DNA of 64,000 nucleotides from NCBI GenBank assembly GCA_965248235.1, contig CBDFIU010000002.1, forward strand, positions 310,001 through 374,000, given 5' to 3'. Shown here piece after piece: positions 1-8,139 of this stretch (position 1 is its first letter; every line of letters starts with the position of its first letter). Source of the DNA: UBA6623 sp965248235 (GTDB taxonomy: Bacteria; Acidobacteriota; Terriglobia; Bryobacterales; UBA6623). A program made the translations under genes and the position numbers. The notes under the pieces are model-generated. The model was not told the origin of the DNA. It did not search any database and saw only the letters and a program-made list of their open reading frames with translations.

Positions 1-78
1 GCCGAAGCTTTCGGCGAGAGTGAGCGCGAGGTCGGATTTGCCCGACGCCGTCGGCCCCACGACCACAAGCAATGGCAT
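1..78 (-). CDS. miaA: tRNA dimethylallyltransferase MiaA, N-terminal fragment (runs off the left edge)
   Basis: The minus strand reads MPLLVVVGPTASGKSDLALT, the start of MiaA, which adds a dimethylallyl group to A37 of tRNAs that read UNN codons. The P-loop GPTASGKS that binds the isoprenoid diphosphate and tRNA side is complete and sits at residues 8-15, its usual place. Only the first 26 codons are inside the window, so everything else about the protein is unseen. The ATG at 76-78 is the natural start; a TTG six codons upstream is possible. The gene lies 58 bases downstream of lysA on the same strand. Confidence 0.85.
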   Translation of the reverse strand, partial: MPLLVVVGPTASGKSDLALTLAESFG

Positions 79-136
79 CAGGGAAGATTCGGCCAAGTGA
101 CATCCTTACGAGGCGGCGCAAGATTCTCGACTCCGG

Positions 137-1387
137 CTAGAGTGATTCGCCGCGGATTAGATCTTCGTGGATTTCGCGCTCTCGAATCACTCTAAACTCT
201 CCCGCCCGCACCAGAACCTCGGGTGGCCGCGGGCGCGCGTTATAGTTCGAGGCCTGCACAAATCCATAGGCTCCGGCCGTGCACACCGCTAACACCTCGC
301 CCGGCGTCACATCGGCCATTTCCCTCTCACGCGCCAGGAAATCGCCCGTCTCGCAAACCGGTCCGACGATATCGGCGAGGATTTTTGGGCGGTCCGCTCG
401 CACAACCGGTACGATCTCGTGATGCGACTGGTAAAGCGAGGGGCGAATCAAGTCGTTCATCGCCGCGTCGACGACGACGAACTCTTTCTCGCCGTTCCGC
501 TTGCGGTAAAGGACCGTCGTGAGCAGAACGCCGGCCGGGCCCACGATCGATCGGCCCGGTTCGAGCATCAGCTTGAGGTTCTTGCCGCGCAATCCCTCGG
601 CGAGCCGGTCGAGGTGCCGCGCCACCGAGGGCGTGGTTTCCTCGCCTCGGTAGGCCACCGCCAGTCCGCCTCCCAAGTCCAAATAACGGATCGGCAGACC
701 CGCCGACCGTAGTCTCTCGGCAAGTGAGGTCACGGCCTCGAGAGCTTCGAGAAACGGCCCGCTATCGAAGATCTGCGAGCCGATGTGGCAACTGATGCCG
801 GCCGGCGTCAAACGCGGATTGGCGGCCAAACGTTGGTAGATCCGCTCGGCCTCGGTGATCGGGATGCCGAACTTGTGCTCTTGCATGCCGGTCGCGATAT
901 AGGGGTGCGTTTCGGCGTTGATGTCGGGGTTGACCCGCAAGGCGACCGAGGGGTGCTTGTTGAGTTTTTCGGCGGCTTCGGCGAGCAACTCGGCCTCGGC
1001 CTCCGATTCGCAATTGAAAAGCTCGACGCCGTTGTCGAGCGCGTACTCGATTTCAGCCCTGGTCTTGCCGACGCCTGAAAAAACGACGCGGGCCGGATCG
1101 CCGCCGGCCTGCACCACGCGGAACAACTCGCCACCGGAAACGATATCGAAACCGGCCCCTTCGCGGGCCAACAGCGCTAGGATGCCCAGTGTCCCATTCG
1201 CCTTCACCGAGTAATGAATCTCGTGATCAAGGTCCGCCGGCGCTTGCTCGTAGGCGCGGTAGTTGGCGACAATCGCGTCCGCCGAATAGACGTAGCAAGG
1301 CGTGCCGATTTCCTCGGCCAGGCGACTCAGCGGGACGTCGCCGCAGTGGAATACTTCGCCGCGATAGGAAAAACCTTGTGTCGACAT
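137..1387 (-). CDS. lysA: Diaminopimelate decarboxylase
   Basis: This is a PLP-dependent fold-type III decarboxylase that converts meso-diaminopimelate to lysine in the cytoplasm, the last step of lysine synthesis. At 416 residues it has the family's normal length. The PLP lysine is K62 in HYSVKANG. His202 in CHIGSQI, the phosphate-binding GGG at about 240-242 and EPGRS at 277-281 are present. The catalytic cysteine is in CETGDFL (C346) and the PLP-contacting Tyr is in GAYGF (Y375). The ATG at 1385-1387 agrees with the family N-terminus. It is followed by miaA on the same strand. A hairpin-forming repeat lies just upstream of the start. Confidence 0.95.
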   Translation of the reverse strand: MSTQGFSYRGEVFHCGDVPLSRLAEEIGTPCYVYSADAIVANYRAYEQAPADLDHEIHYSVKANGTLGILALLAREGAGFDIVSGGELFRVVQAGGDPARVVFSGVGKTRAEIEYALDNGVELFNCESEAEAELLAEAAEKLNKHPSVALRVNPDINAETHPYIATGMQEHKFGIPITEAERIYQRLAANPRLTPAGISCHIGSQIFDSGPFLEALEAVTSLAERLRSAGLPIRYLDLGGGLAVAYRGEETTPSVARHLDRLAEGLRGKNLKLMLEPGRSIVGPAGVLLTTVLYRKRNGEKEFVVVDAAMNDLIRPSLYQSHHEIVPVVRADRPKILADIVGPVCETGDFLAREREMADVTPGEVLAVCTAGAYGFVQASNYNARPRPPEVLVRAGEFRVIREREIHEDLIRGESL

Positions 1388-1408
1388 GGTGTGTCTCTAG
1401 GCCGCGGC

Positions 1409-1501
1409 GAAAAAATAGGGGACTGTCCCAAGCGCCGGTTAAATCGGTTCCATTGAATTCCTAACTTGCCCGGTGCGAAGTGGACTGTCCCCTATTTTTT
1501 C
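1409..1501. repeat. REP-like inverted repeat pair (20-bp arms)
   Basis: The left arm at 1409-1428 (GAAAAAATAGGGGACTGTCC) is matched by the right arm at 1482-1501, which is its reverse complement except for one base. The 53 bases between them contain TCCATTGAAT at 1449-1458. Each arm also carries the near-palindrome GGGACTGTCCC. Two inverted palindromic units at this spacing resemble a REPIN, the pair of REP sequences mobilised by RAYT (IS200-like) transposases. No RAYT gene is in the window. A related single unit lies at 51971-52014. The element fills most of the lysA upstream gap. Confidence 0.7.
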
Positions 1502-1536
1502 ACAGACGCTCGGGCGGCGGCTAAGGGAACCAGGGT

Positions 1537-3285
1537 TCACGTCGCTTTCACCACGATCACGGTACGGTCGTCGGCGGCCCGGGCGGAGCGGCTGAAAGCG
1601 TTGACCCCCACGAACACCGCGTCGAGTAGTCGTCCGGGCGACGCTTCGCCGTGCTTCTCGACGACCTTGGTGAGCTCATGGTCGCCGAACTGCTCGCGGG
1701 CCGCGTCTTCTGATTCCGTAATACCATCGGAAGCGAATACGACGGTGTCGCCCACTCCGAGCGTGATCGTCAAATCCTCGTACTCGGAAACTCCGATCAG
1801 TCCCAGGGGAATCCCGGAAACATCCAGCGGCGTCACCTTGCCTCGGCTGTAGAGCAGCGGTCGCGGCAGTCCGGCGTTGGCCAACCTTAATGTGCGAACC
1901 GCGGGATTCCACTCCGCGTACAACGCCGTCAGGTAGCGCGCTTCGATCTTACGACTCAGCAGCGCCCGATTGAGCTCGAGCAGCAGCTTCGAGGGCGCGT
2001 GCCGGTCCGCCGCCAGCTCTCGCATCAACCCGCTTACCAGCGCGCCGTAGAGCGCCGCCGGAGCGCCTTTGCCGCTGACATCTCCAATCAACAACCCCAA
2101 CCGCCCTCCGTCGAGTGGGAAGAAATCGTAGAGATCTCCGCTGATCTCCGTCGCCGAATCATTGCGGGCGGCAATTTCGAGTCCCTCCACTCGGGGTGGG
2201 GAAGCCGGCAGCAAATGTTGCTGCAATTCCCGGGCGGCTCGCAAATCACGCTCCAGCCGCGCTTCGTTGCGGGCGACCTGCTCATAGAGCCGAGCGTTCT
2301 CGATGGCGATAGCGACTTGCGGCGCCAGCAAAGCCAACAGCCGCACATGCTCCCGCGTGAAGGCGTTGACATGCTCGCACTCTAGATCCAGCACGCCGAT
2401 CACTTCGTCCTTGACCATGAGGGGAACCGCAACTTCGGAGCGGATGCCTTCGACCATCGCCACATAGCGCTCGTCGCGGTTCGTATCAGGCACCAGGACG
2501 GTCTGAGCGTCCCGTGCCGCGGCACCGACGATACCTCGACCCACCGGCATGTTGTTCCACTGGATCCGCTCGTCGAAGCGCACGCCAAAGTAGTGTTTGA
2601 GAATCCGCGATTCCTTTTCGAGCAGCAGAATACTGAAGGCGTCATACGGGATCTGCCGCCGCACCAGATGCGATACCTTCGAAAGCAATTCGTCGAGGTT
2701 GAGAATGTGCGAGAACTCTTGGGCAACTTGCGACAGCGTCGCGAAAACGCGGTTCTGGTTCAACGTTCCGCGATGCAGCCGCGCCGCCTCAATGGCCAAC
2801 GAGAAACGTGAACCGATGAGTTCGAGCAGATTTCTTTCGTGCTCACCGAAAGCGTTCAGCTGTGTCGACTGCAAATCGATCACACCCACCAACTCGCCGC
2901 GGGCCACCAGCGGCACGGCGATTTCCGAGCGTACTCCGTCGACGGTTACCAGATAGTGCGGGTCGCTTCGCACGTCCTCGACAACCACCGTCTCTTGTTG
3001 CTTCGCCGCTGTCCCGGTGATTCCCTCGCCCAGCTCGATTTGAAGATTGCGCACGACTTCCGGGCGATGCCCGACCGACGAGCGAATCCGCAACGCCTTG
3101 CCGTCGGCGGTCCTCAGCAGAACGGCGAAAACCTGATAATCAACGACCTTGCCGACCAGGTCGCGGAGGGCGCGCAGCAATTCCTCGAGATCGAGGCTGT
3201 GGCCGGCGACAATCTCGGCGGCTTCAATGAGGATTTCGATCGCGTCGGCCTGGGGGCGGGCCGGCGTCGGGGCGGGAGACGGCAC
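1537..3285 (-). CDS. GAF-GAF-PP2C (RsbU/SpoIIE type) serine phosphatase
   Basis: A 582-residue cytoplasmic signalling protein. Two GAF sensor domains (about residues 20-168 and 185-336) share the repeated core VRSEIAVPL / IRSEVAVPL and the ending IEAARL / IENARLYEQ. A short coiled linker with RAARELQQHLLP, typical of RsbU phosphatases, leads into a PPM/SpoIIE domain (about 360-582). The metal-binding Asp motifs ISGDLYDFF, IGDVSGKG and FASDGITES are all present. Such proteins usually dephosphorylate anti-anti-sigma factors in partner-switching pathways. No STAS or anti-sigma partner is visible here, so the target is unknown. The start is GTG at 3283-3285, three bases after the deoC stop, so the two are probably cotranscribed. 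Confidence 0.9.
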   Translation of the reverse strand: MPSPAPTPARPQADAIEILIEAAEIVAGHSLDLEELLRALRDLVGKVVDYQVFAVLLRTADGKALRIRSSVGHRPEVVRNLQIELGEGITGTAAKQQETVVVEDVRSDPHYLVTVDGVRSEIAVPLVARGELVGVIDLQSTQLNAFGEHERNLLELIGSRFSLAIEAARLHRGTLNQNRVFATLSQVAQEFSHILNLDELLSKVSHLVRRQIPYDAFSILLLEKESRILKHYFGVRFDERIQWNNMPVGRGIVGAAARDAQTVLVPDTNRDERYVAMVEGIRSEVAVPLMVKDEVIGVLDLECEHVNAFTREHVRLLALLAPQVAIAIENARLYEQVARNEARLERDLRAARELQQHLLPASPPRVEGLEIAARNDSATEISGDLYDFFPLDGGRLGLLIGDVSGKGAPAALYGALVSGLMRELAADRHAPSKLLLELNRALLSRKIEARYLTALYAEWNPAVRTLRLANAGLPRPLLYSRGKVTPLDVSGIPLGLIGVSEYEDLTITLGVGDTVVFASDGITESEDAAREQFGDHELTKVVEKHGEASPGRLLDAVFVGVNAFSRSARAADDRTVIVVKAT

Positions 3286-3288
3286 GGC

Positions 3289-4176
3289 TTACCCGCGGCC
3301 TCGGGGAACGACGCCCGCCGCCGCGGCCTCCGCCACAATCCGGACACCCGCCGAGCTGCCGATGCGCGTCGCCCCCGCGCGCATCATCAGGACCAAATCC
3401 GCGTACGTCGAGATGCCCCCCGCCGCTTTGATGCCCATCTCGCCGCCGACCACGCTATGCATCAGAGCAACATCCCCGGCACTCGCCCCCGCAGGCCCGA
3501 AGCCGGTTGAGGTCTTGACGAAGTCCGCCCCCGCCAAGTTCGCCAACACGCAGGCAAGCGCTTTCTCGTGGTCGCTGAGCAGCGCTGTTTCCAGGATTAC
3601 CTTGAGCACTCTCTTCGCCGAATGCACCAATTCCGCGATGCAGTGGATTTCAGTGAATACGCGGTCCTCTTCCCCTGACTTCAAGGCTCCGATCGAGAGC
3701 ACCATGTCGATTTCGTCGGCCCCGAGCTTGATCGCTTGTTCGGTCTCGACACATTTCACCGGCGTCAGCGTTGCTCCATGCGGAAACCCCACGACGGTGG
3801 CCGTCTTGACCCCCGAACCGCGCAATTCGCGCGCGGCGAGGGCAACCCAGCCCGGGTGGACGCAAACCGCCGCGAAATGATGCCGGTACGCCTCGGCGCA
3901 GATCGCCGCGACATCGGTTTCGGCGGCGTCGGGCCTCAACAAGGTGTGGTCGATCAGGCCCGCGATGCCTTCTTCCGGAGGAGCCCAGTCGGGACAGGTG
4001 ACGGGACCGTCCGCCACGCCGTTCGAGCCCGTCGCGCAGCCGCAGCCTGCCGGGGAAGCCGCCGCCGCCTCGCCGGGCAAGCGCTCCAGTCGCGTCAGCA
4101 ACTCGTTGCCTACGCTGTGGACGATCTGATCGAGTTCACCGCGGGTCATGACAATCTCGGCGTCGCCGTTTCGCAA
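3289..4176 (-). CDS. deoC: Deoxyribose-phosphate aldolase with N-terminal targeting-like extension
   Basis: DeoC splits 2-deoxyribose-5-phosphate into acetaldehyde and glyceraldehyde-3-phosphate. The catalytic core occupies about residues 70-295. The Schiff-base lysine is K221 in FVKTSTGF, with the helper K192 in LKVILET and D157 in ADEIDMVL. The core starts later than in ordinary DeoC. It is preceded by an amphipathic helix (residues 10-33, MTRGELDQIVHSVGNELLTR) and a Gly/Ala/Pro/Cys-rich linker of about 37 residues. That layout matches encapsulation peptides of bacterial microcompartment enzymes, but no shell protein gene is in the window. The TTG at 4174-4176 has AAGGA five bases upstream; the ATG at 4147-4149 (residue 10) is an alternative that keeps the helix. 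Confidence 0.93.
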   Translation of the reverse strand: MRNGDAEIVMTRGELDQIVHSVGNELLTRLERLPGEAAAASPAGCGCATGSNGVADGPVTCPDWAPPEEGIAGLIDHTLLRPDAAETDVAAICAEAYRHHFAAVCVHPGWVALAARELRGSGVKTATVVGFPHGATLTPVKCVETEQAIKLGADEIDMVLSIGALKSGEEDRVFTEIHCIAELVHSAKRVLKVILETALLSDHEKALACVLANLAGADFVKTSTGFGPAGASAGDVALMHSVVGGEMGIKAAGGISTYADLVLMMRAGATRIGSSAGVRIVAEAAAAGVVPRGRG

Positions 4177-4318
4177 GTCTATCCTTCAAACCGGCGTGGA
4201 ATCTCTAATTTTAACTCACGGGCGAAATCGTCCTGTTCGAAACGGTTCTCTCCGGCAAGGTGATCCCATAACGGGGCAGCCCCGTCACCGTTATTCTTGG
4301 ATGATGACCAGCCGGCGG

Positions 4319-5647
4319 CTATGGCTTGGCCAGGCAGTAGAGATGCTCCGCGGTTCGAATAAAGAGCTGATTTCCCGCCGCCGCCGGACTGGCGAGAGTG
4401 TGACTGTCGAACTTGTTGACGGCCAGAACCTTGAACTCCCTACCGGCCTGGAGCACCGACGTCGTGCCATCTTCGCTGGTGGCGTAAATCTTGCCATCGG
4501 CCAGAGTCGGCGAAGCGCTGTAGGTTCCCGGCTCGATGCGTAGGCGGTCCCAAACGACATCGCCCGACTTGGCGTCGATGGCCACCATGATGCCCTTGTC
4601 GCCCAAGACGTAAATCAGCCGGCCGTCGGTCGTGGGCGTCGGGACATCGGCGCCGAGATTGTTGACCCACATAACGTTCTTCGCGGCGAGTTTGCCGCTG
4701 CCCGGCCGGAAGGCGATGAACGGACGTCCGCGCGTACTCGGGGTATAGACTACGCCGTCGAGAAAGATCGATGACGCGATCGTGCGGTAAAAGGCCTGTT
4801 TGCCGGGGTTAAATCCGCCCATCCGCCACAGTTCCCTGCCCGTGCCGATGTCATGGCCGGTGGCGTAATCGCCACCCGAAACAATCAACTGTTTCTTGCC
4901 GTCGACTAGCTGCACCAAAGGAGTGGAATAGTCGTCGGGCGACTCGCTATCGGCATCGGTCCAGCGGTCGACCTTCCAAAGGGTCTTCCCAGTTGCCTTG
5001 TCGACGGCGAAGACGTAAGAAGGGTCGTCGGTCTTCATCCCATGGAGCACCTGCAAGTACAGCCGGTCGCCATGGAGCATCGGGGAAGACGCGTAGCCGT
5101 GATTGATCCCGAAGCGGCCGTAGTCCTTCTGTATATCGCGCCGCCAAAGCTGATTCCCTTCGAAATCGAAACAGGTCAGAAAACCCGACCCCGTCAACAC
5201 CCAGATGTGCTTGCCGTCGGTGACCGGCGAAGGGGACGCCAGGTTCTGTTTACGGTAGAGGCGATTGCCCGTGCCGGTCTCGCGTCGCCAAAGGATCGAA
5301 CCGTCTTTGCGGTTGATCGCCAACAGCAGCAGCTTGTCGCGCTTGCCGGATTTCTTCGAGCCCGCCCCGCCGCGGCCTCCGAGGTTGTCAAAGCCCTCTT
5401 CGGCCGAGGTCACCAAAACAACATCGCCCCAGATGATCGGCGTCGCGGCACTCCAACTCGGCAAGCGAACTTTCCACTGAACGTTCTCCGTTTCACTCCA
5501 GCTCACCGGCAAGTTCTCAGCCGTCGTGCTGGTGCCGTTTTGGTGAGCGCCGCGCCACTGCGGCCAGTAATCGGCCGACTCCCCGGCCCGCAACATCAGC
5601 GCGCAACTCAAGCCGACGGCAATCAGGAAAAACGCGCGTTTCGACAA
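4319..5647 (-). CDS. Secreted PQQ-type beta-propeller repeat protein
   Basis: A 442-residue exported protein with a cleavable signal peptide (residues 1-24) followed by WPQWRG and about seven to eight WD-like beta-propeller blades of the PQQ/BamB type. The blades show repeats such as GKTLWKVD, GRELWRMG, GDVVWDRL and GSILWRRE. The family is common in Acidobacteriota and Planctomycetota. Most members are not shown to bind PQQ and no dehydrogenase active site is recognisable, so no reaction is assigned. The TTG start at 5645-5647 is chosen because GAGGAGG lies six bases upstream and the signal peptide begins there. Confidence 0.88.
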   Translation of the reverse strand: MSKRAFFLIAVGLSCALMLRAGESADYWPQWRGAHQNGTSTTAENLPVSWSETENVQWKVRLPSWSAATPIIWGDVVLVTSAEEGFDNLGGRGGAGSKKSGKRDKLLLLAINRKDGSILWRRETGTGNRLYRKQNLASPSPVTDGKHIWVLTGSGFLTCFDFEGNQLWRRDIQKDYGRFGINHGYASSPMLHGDRLYLQVLHGMKTDDPSYVFAVDKATGKTLWKVDRWTDADSESPDDYSTPLVQLVDGKKQLIVSGGDYATGHDIGTGRELWRMGGFNPGKQAFYRTIASSIFLDGVVYTPSTRGRPFIAFRPGSGKLAAKNVMWVNNLGADVPTPTTDGRLIYVLGDKGIMVAIDAKSGDVVWDRLRIEPGTYSASPTLADGKIYATSEDGTTSVLQAGREFKVLAVNKFDSHTLASPAAAGNQLFIRTAEHLYCLAKP

Positions 5648-5715
5648 GGGTTTCCTCCTCGCGGGATCGTACGATCATGCTATCACAGGCGGGTGAAAAA
5701 GGAGGCAGCGAGGCC

Positions 5716-6195
5716 TCACGCCAGGTCAGGGGCGCCGGCCGGCGGGCCGCCTCCACCGTCGTGCGCCTCCGATGGCTCCACGCGTATTTCGCGAAGATCC
5801 TCTCCGAGGTCGACAAGCCGAATCTCGGTCCTCCGGCCCGGCAACTGCCGGAGGAACTTCTCTCCCCACTCGATCAGAACCACCACCGGTCGGTCCCACA
5901 AGTCTTCGAGGCCCAGAGTTTCGAGCTCGGGCACGCGGTCAAGGCGATAGAGATCGACGTGGTAGACCTTCGGCGTCCCCTCGTATTCGTGAATCAGGGA
6001 AAACGTCGGGCTCAGAACATTTTCGGGCCGGGCGGCGCCGAGGCCTTCGATGATGCCCTTCGCCAGGGTCGTTTTGCCGCTTCCCAAGTCGCCGATCAGA
6101 AGAATGGTTTCCGGCGCGCGAATCTCGGCGGCCAAGCGGCGACCAAGCCGGGTGGTTTCCTCAGTCGAGCGAGTCGGGTAACGGCCGGGGGACAT
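5716..6195 (-). CDS. tsaE: tRNA threonylcarbamoyladenosine biosynthesis ATPase TsaE
   Basis: TsaE is the small ATPase that works with TsaD and TsaB to install t6A at position 37 of ANN-decoding tRNAs. The 159 residues match the family length. The Walker A is GDLGSGKTT (residues 35-43). The conserved SPTFSLIHEY and YHVDLYRL stretches follow, and VVLIEWGEKF carries the conserved Glu. The C-terminal tail after about residue 145 is Gly/Pro-rich and not conserved. The ATG at 6193-6195 is the only good start. The PQQ propeller gene lies 68 bases downstream on the same strand, and the MATE gene ends about 50 bases upstream. Confidence 0.93.
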   Translation of the reverse strand: MSPGRYPTRSTEETTRLGRRLAAEIRAPETILLIGDLGSGKTTLAKGIIEGLGAARPENVLSPTFSLIHEYEGTPKVYHVDLYRLDRVPELETLGLEDLWDRPVVVLIEWGEKFLRQLPGRRTEIRLVDLGEDLREIRVEPSEAHDGGGGPPAGAPDLA

Positions 6196-6246
6196 AGTGG
6201 AATCGTGGAATTCTATTCTTTCACGGAAGAGAGGGCGGAGAGCCCG

Positions 6247-7668
6247 TCAAACCATGCGCGTCTTCCAATGCCCTCGACGGAATAGGACGAGCCCGACCAA
6301 TGTCCACGCACCGCCGGTGCAGGCGACGGCGATGTAGACACCCGTGGCGCCCATCCCGACGAATTGCGAAAGCGTATAGGCCAACGGCAACTGCCACACC
6401 CAATAGCAGAACAAGTTGATGAAAGTGGGTGTATCGGTATCGCCGGCACCATTGAAAGCGGCCGCGAAAATCATGGCGTAAGCACTGAAAATCTGGCCGG
6501 CGCTGAGATAGCGCAGCGATTCGACGCCTACGCCCAGCACGGCCGCATCACTGGTGAACGAGCCGACCAACGGCTCGGTCAGCAGCCAAAATACGGCACT
6601 CGTCGAGGCCAGAAAGATCGTGTTGTAGAAACCCGCCAGCCATACGGCACGCTCGGCTCTCTCCGGTTTGCCGGCCCCTAACGACTGTCCCACCAACGTG
6701 GAAGCGGCATTCGACAGACCCCAAGAAACCAAGATCGCGAACAGCACCAGCCGCAGAGCAATCGTATAGCCGGCCAGCGTCACCGAGCCGAATAGCGCCA
6801 TGATCCGCATCACGCCCATCCAACTCGCCGTCGCGACAAAGAACTGGATAATGCAGCTCACCGATATCCGCATCAGCGTTCGCATCACCGGTAGGTTTAC
6901 CAGCAGATGACGCGGCCTCAGCGCGACTCTTTGCCGACCGCGGAATAAGACGCTGAATTGATAAGCGACTCCGATGCCGCGGGCAATCGTCGTCGCAACG
7001 GCCGCCCCGACCAATCCCATTTCCGGGAACGGCCCCCAACCGAAGATCAGGCAAGGGTCCAGGACGATATTGATCGCATTGGCCAGCCACAGGGCTCGCA
7101 TCGCGACAACGGCGTCGCCGGCGCCTCGGAAGATGGCGTTGTTGAGAAAGATCAGAAAGATCGTCGAAGACCCGCCGAAAAGCACCGACAAGTAGGCCGA
7201 GCCGCCAACGACGGCCGCCGAAGCTCCCATCCACCCCAACAGACTCGGGGCCATTACGGCGCCCAAAACCGCGGGTGGCATCGACAACGCCACCGACGCC
7301 ACGACCGCTTGTCCGGCGGCCGCCGAGGCCCCTTCACGGTCCTTCTCGCCAATCCGGCGGGCGACCATGGCCGTTGCGCCCATACTCAGCCCCAGCGCCA
7401 CGGCGAAAACAACGATCACCAACGAGGCGCTCAACCCGACCGTGGCTACCGCGTCCGCCCCGAGCTTGCCGACGAAATAGATGTCGACCAGCCCGAAGGT
7501 CGATTCCATGAACAACTCGAGCATCATGGGAATCGCCAGCAAAGTAATCGCCCGCGACAAGCTGCCCGAAGTGTAGTCTTCGCGGGTGCCGCGCACCGAA
7601 GCCCATGCCGCCCGCCAGAAGCCTCCGGCGGGCGCCGCTTCGATCGTTGTTGATGAGGTGGGCTCCAT
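6247..7668 (-). CDS. MATE family efflux transporter
   Basis: A 473-residue inner-membrane antiporter of the MATE (DinF/NorM) family with about 12 transmembrane helices in two homologous halves. These exporters use a proton or sodium gradient to expel cationic drugs or metabolites; the substrate is unknown. The first helix carries AIPMMLELFMESTFGLVDIYF and loop sequences such as GMGATGVYIA and LGAGKPERAERA are typical. The open frame runs much further upstream, but that part is antisense to the SMP-30 gene. The ATG at 7666-7668, about 35 residues before the first membrane helix, is the sensible start. Confidence 0.9.
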   Translation of the reverse strand: MEPTSSTTIEAAPAGGFWRAAWASVRGTREDYTSGSLSRAITLLAIPMMLELFMESTFGLVDIYFVGKLGADAVATVGLSASLVIVVFAVALGLSMGATAMVARRIGEKDREGASAAAGQAVVASVALSMPPAVLGAVMAPSLLGWMGASAAVVGGSAYLSVLFGGSSTIFLIFLNNAIFRGAGDAVVAMRALWLANAINIVLDPCLIFGWGPFPEMGLVGAAVATTIARGIGVAYQFSVLFRGRQRVALRPRHLLVNLPVMRTLMRISVSCIIQFFVATASWMGVMRIMALFGSVTLAGYTIALRLVLFAILVSWGLSNAASTLVGQSLGAGKPERAERAVWLAGFYNTIFLASTSAVFWLLTEPLVGSFTSDAAVLGVGVESLRYLSAGQIFSAYAMIFAAAFNGAGDTDTPTFINLFCYWVWQLPLAYTLSQFVGMGATGVYIAVACTGGAWTLVGLVLFRRGHWKTRMV

Positions 7669-8139
7669 CGCTTGCCGTGACGTGGACCGCCGCGCGGTCG
7701 GACTTCGAAACCGAAAGCGCTGCCGGCCTAGTGCCGGTTGGGAGACGAGCCCGCCCCCGGTCGTCGCGCGGCCGCGCGTGCCCGGCGCGCTTCGCCGAGA
7801 ATCGCCCTTTCGAGGGCGGCAAACCGTTGAATCGAGGAACCGTTCTATGCCGATGAAATTCTTGCGAGAAAGAGACCATGAACTCCGAACGTCCCACCAG
7901 CCGCCGCGAACCGTTTCATTGTCCCCCAAGGTCGGCCCGAAGACAAGGGAGCGCGTTCGGCGCAAGACGTCAGTAAGCCGGCGGCCCGCCTCCCTTTGCG
8001 CACCGACACAGTAAGTCCATGCCGACGGGCTCACTGGTCCTATGGATGTCGCGCACCAGGCGCGCCTCGTCAATTCCGCGCGCACCGCTACAATGAAAGG
8101 TTTGGTTTCGTCCCGCGAGCGGGGAAGGGCGGCCTGTTG
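7669..8139. other. Intergenic region between divergent MATE and SMP-30 genes
   Basis: These 471 bases separate two divergently read genes. Open frames here are the antisense extension of the MATE frame and short unsupported ones. Apart from a TACAAT -10 candidate at 8089-8094 facing the SMP-30 gene, I see no RNA gene, repeat or convincing small gene. Confidence 0.5.
8089..8094 (+). promoter_or_regulatory. Candidate -10 box (TACAAT) for the SMP-30 gene
   Basis: TACAAT matches five of six bases of the sigma-70 -10 consensus. TCGTCA at 8067-8072, 16 bases upstream, is a weak -35 (four of six). Transcription would start near 8101 and give a leader of about 40 bases before the ATG at 8140. Similar GCTA(C/G)AAT boxes precede several other genes in this window. 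Confidence 0.4.
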
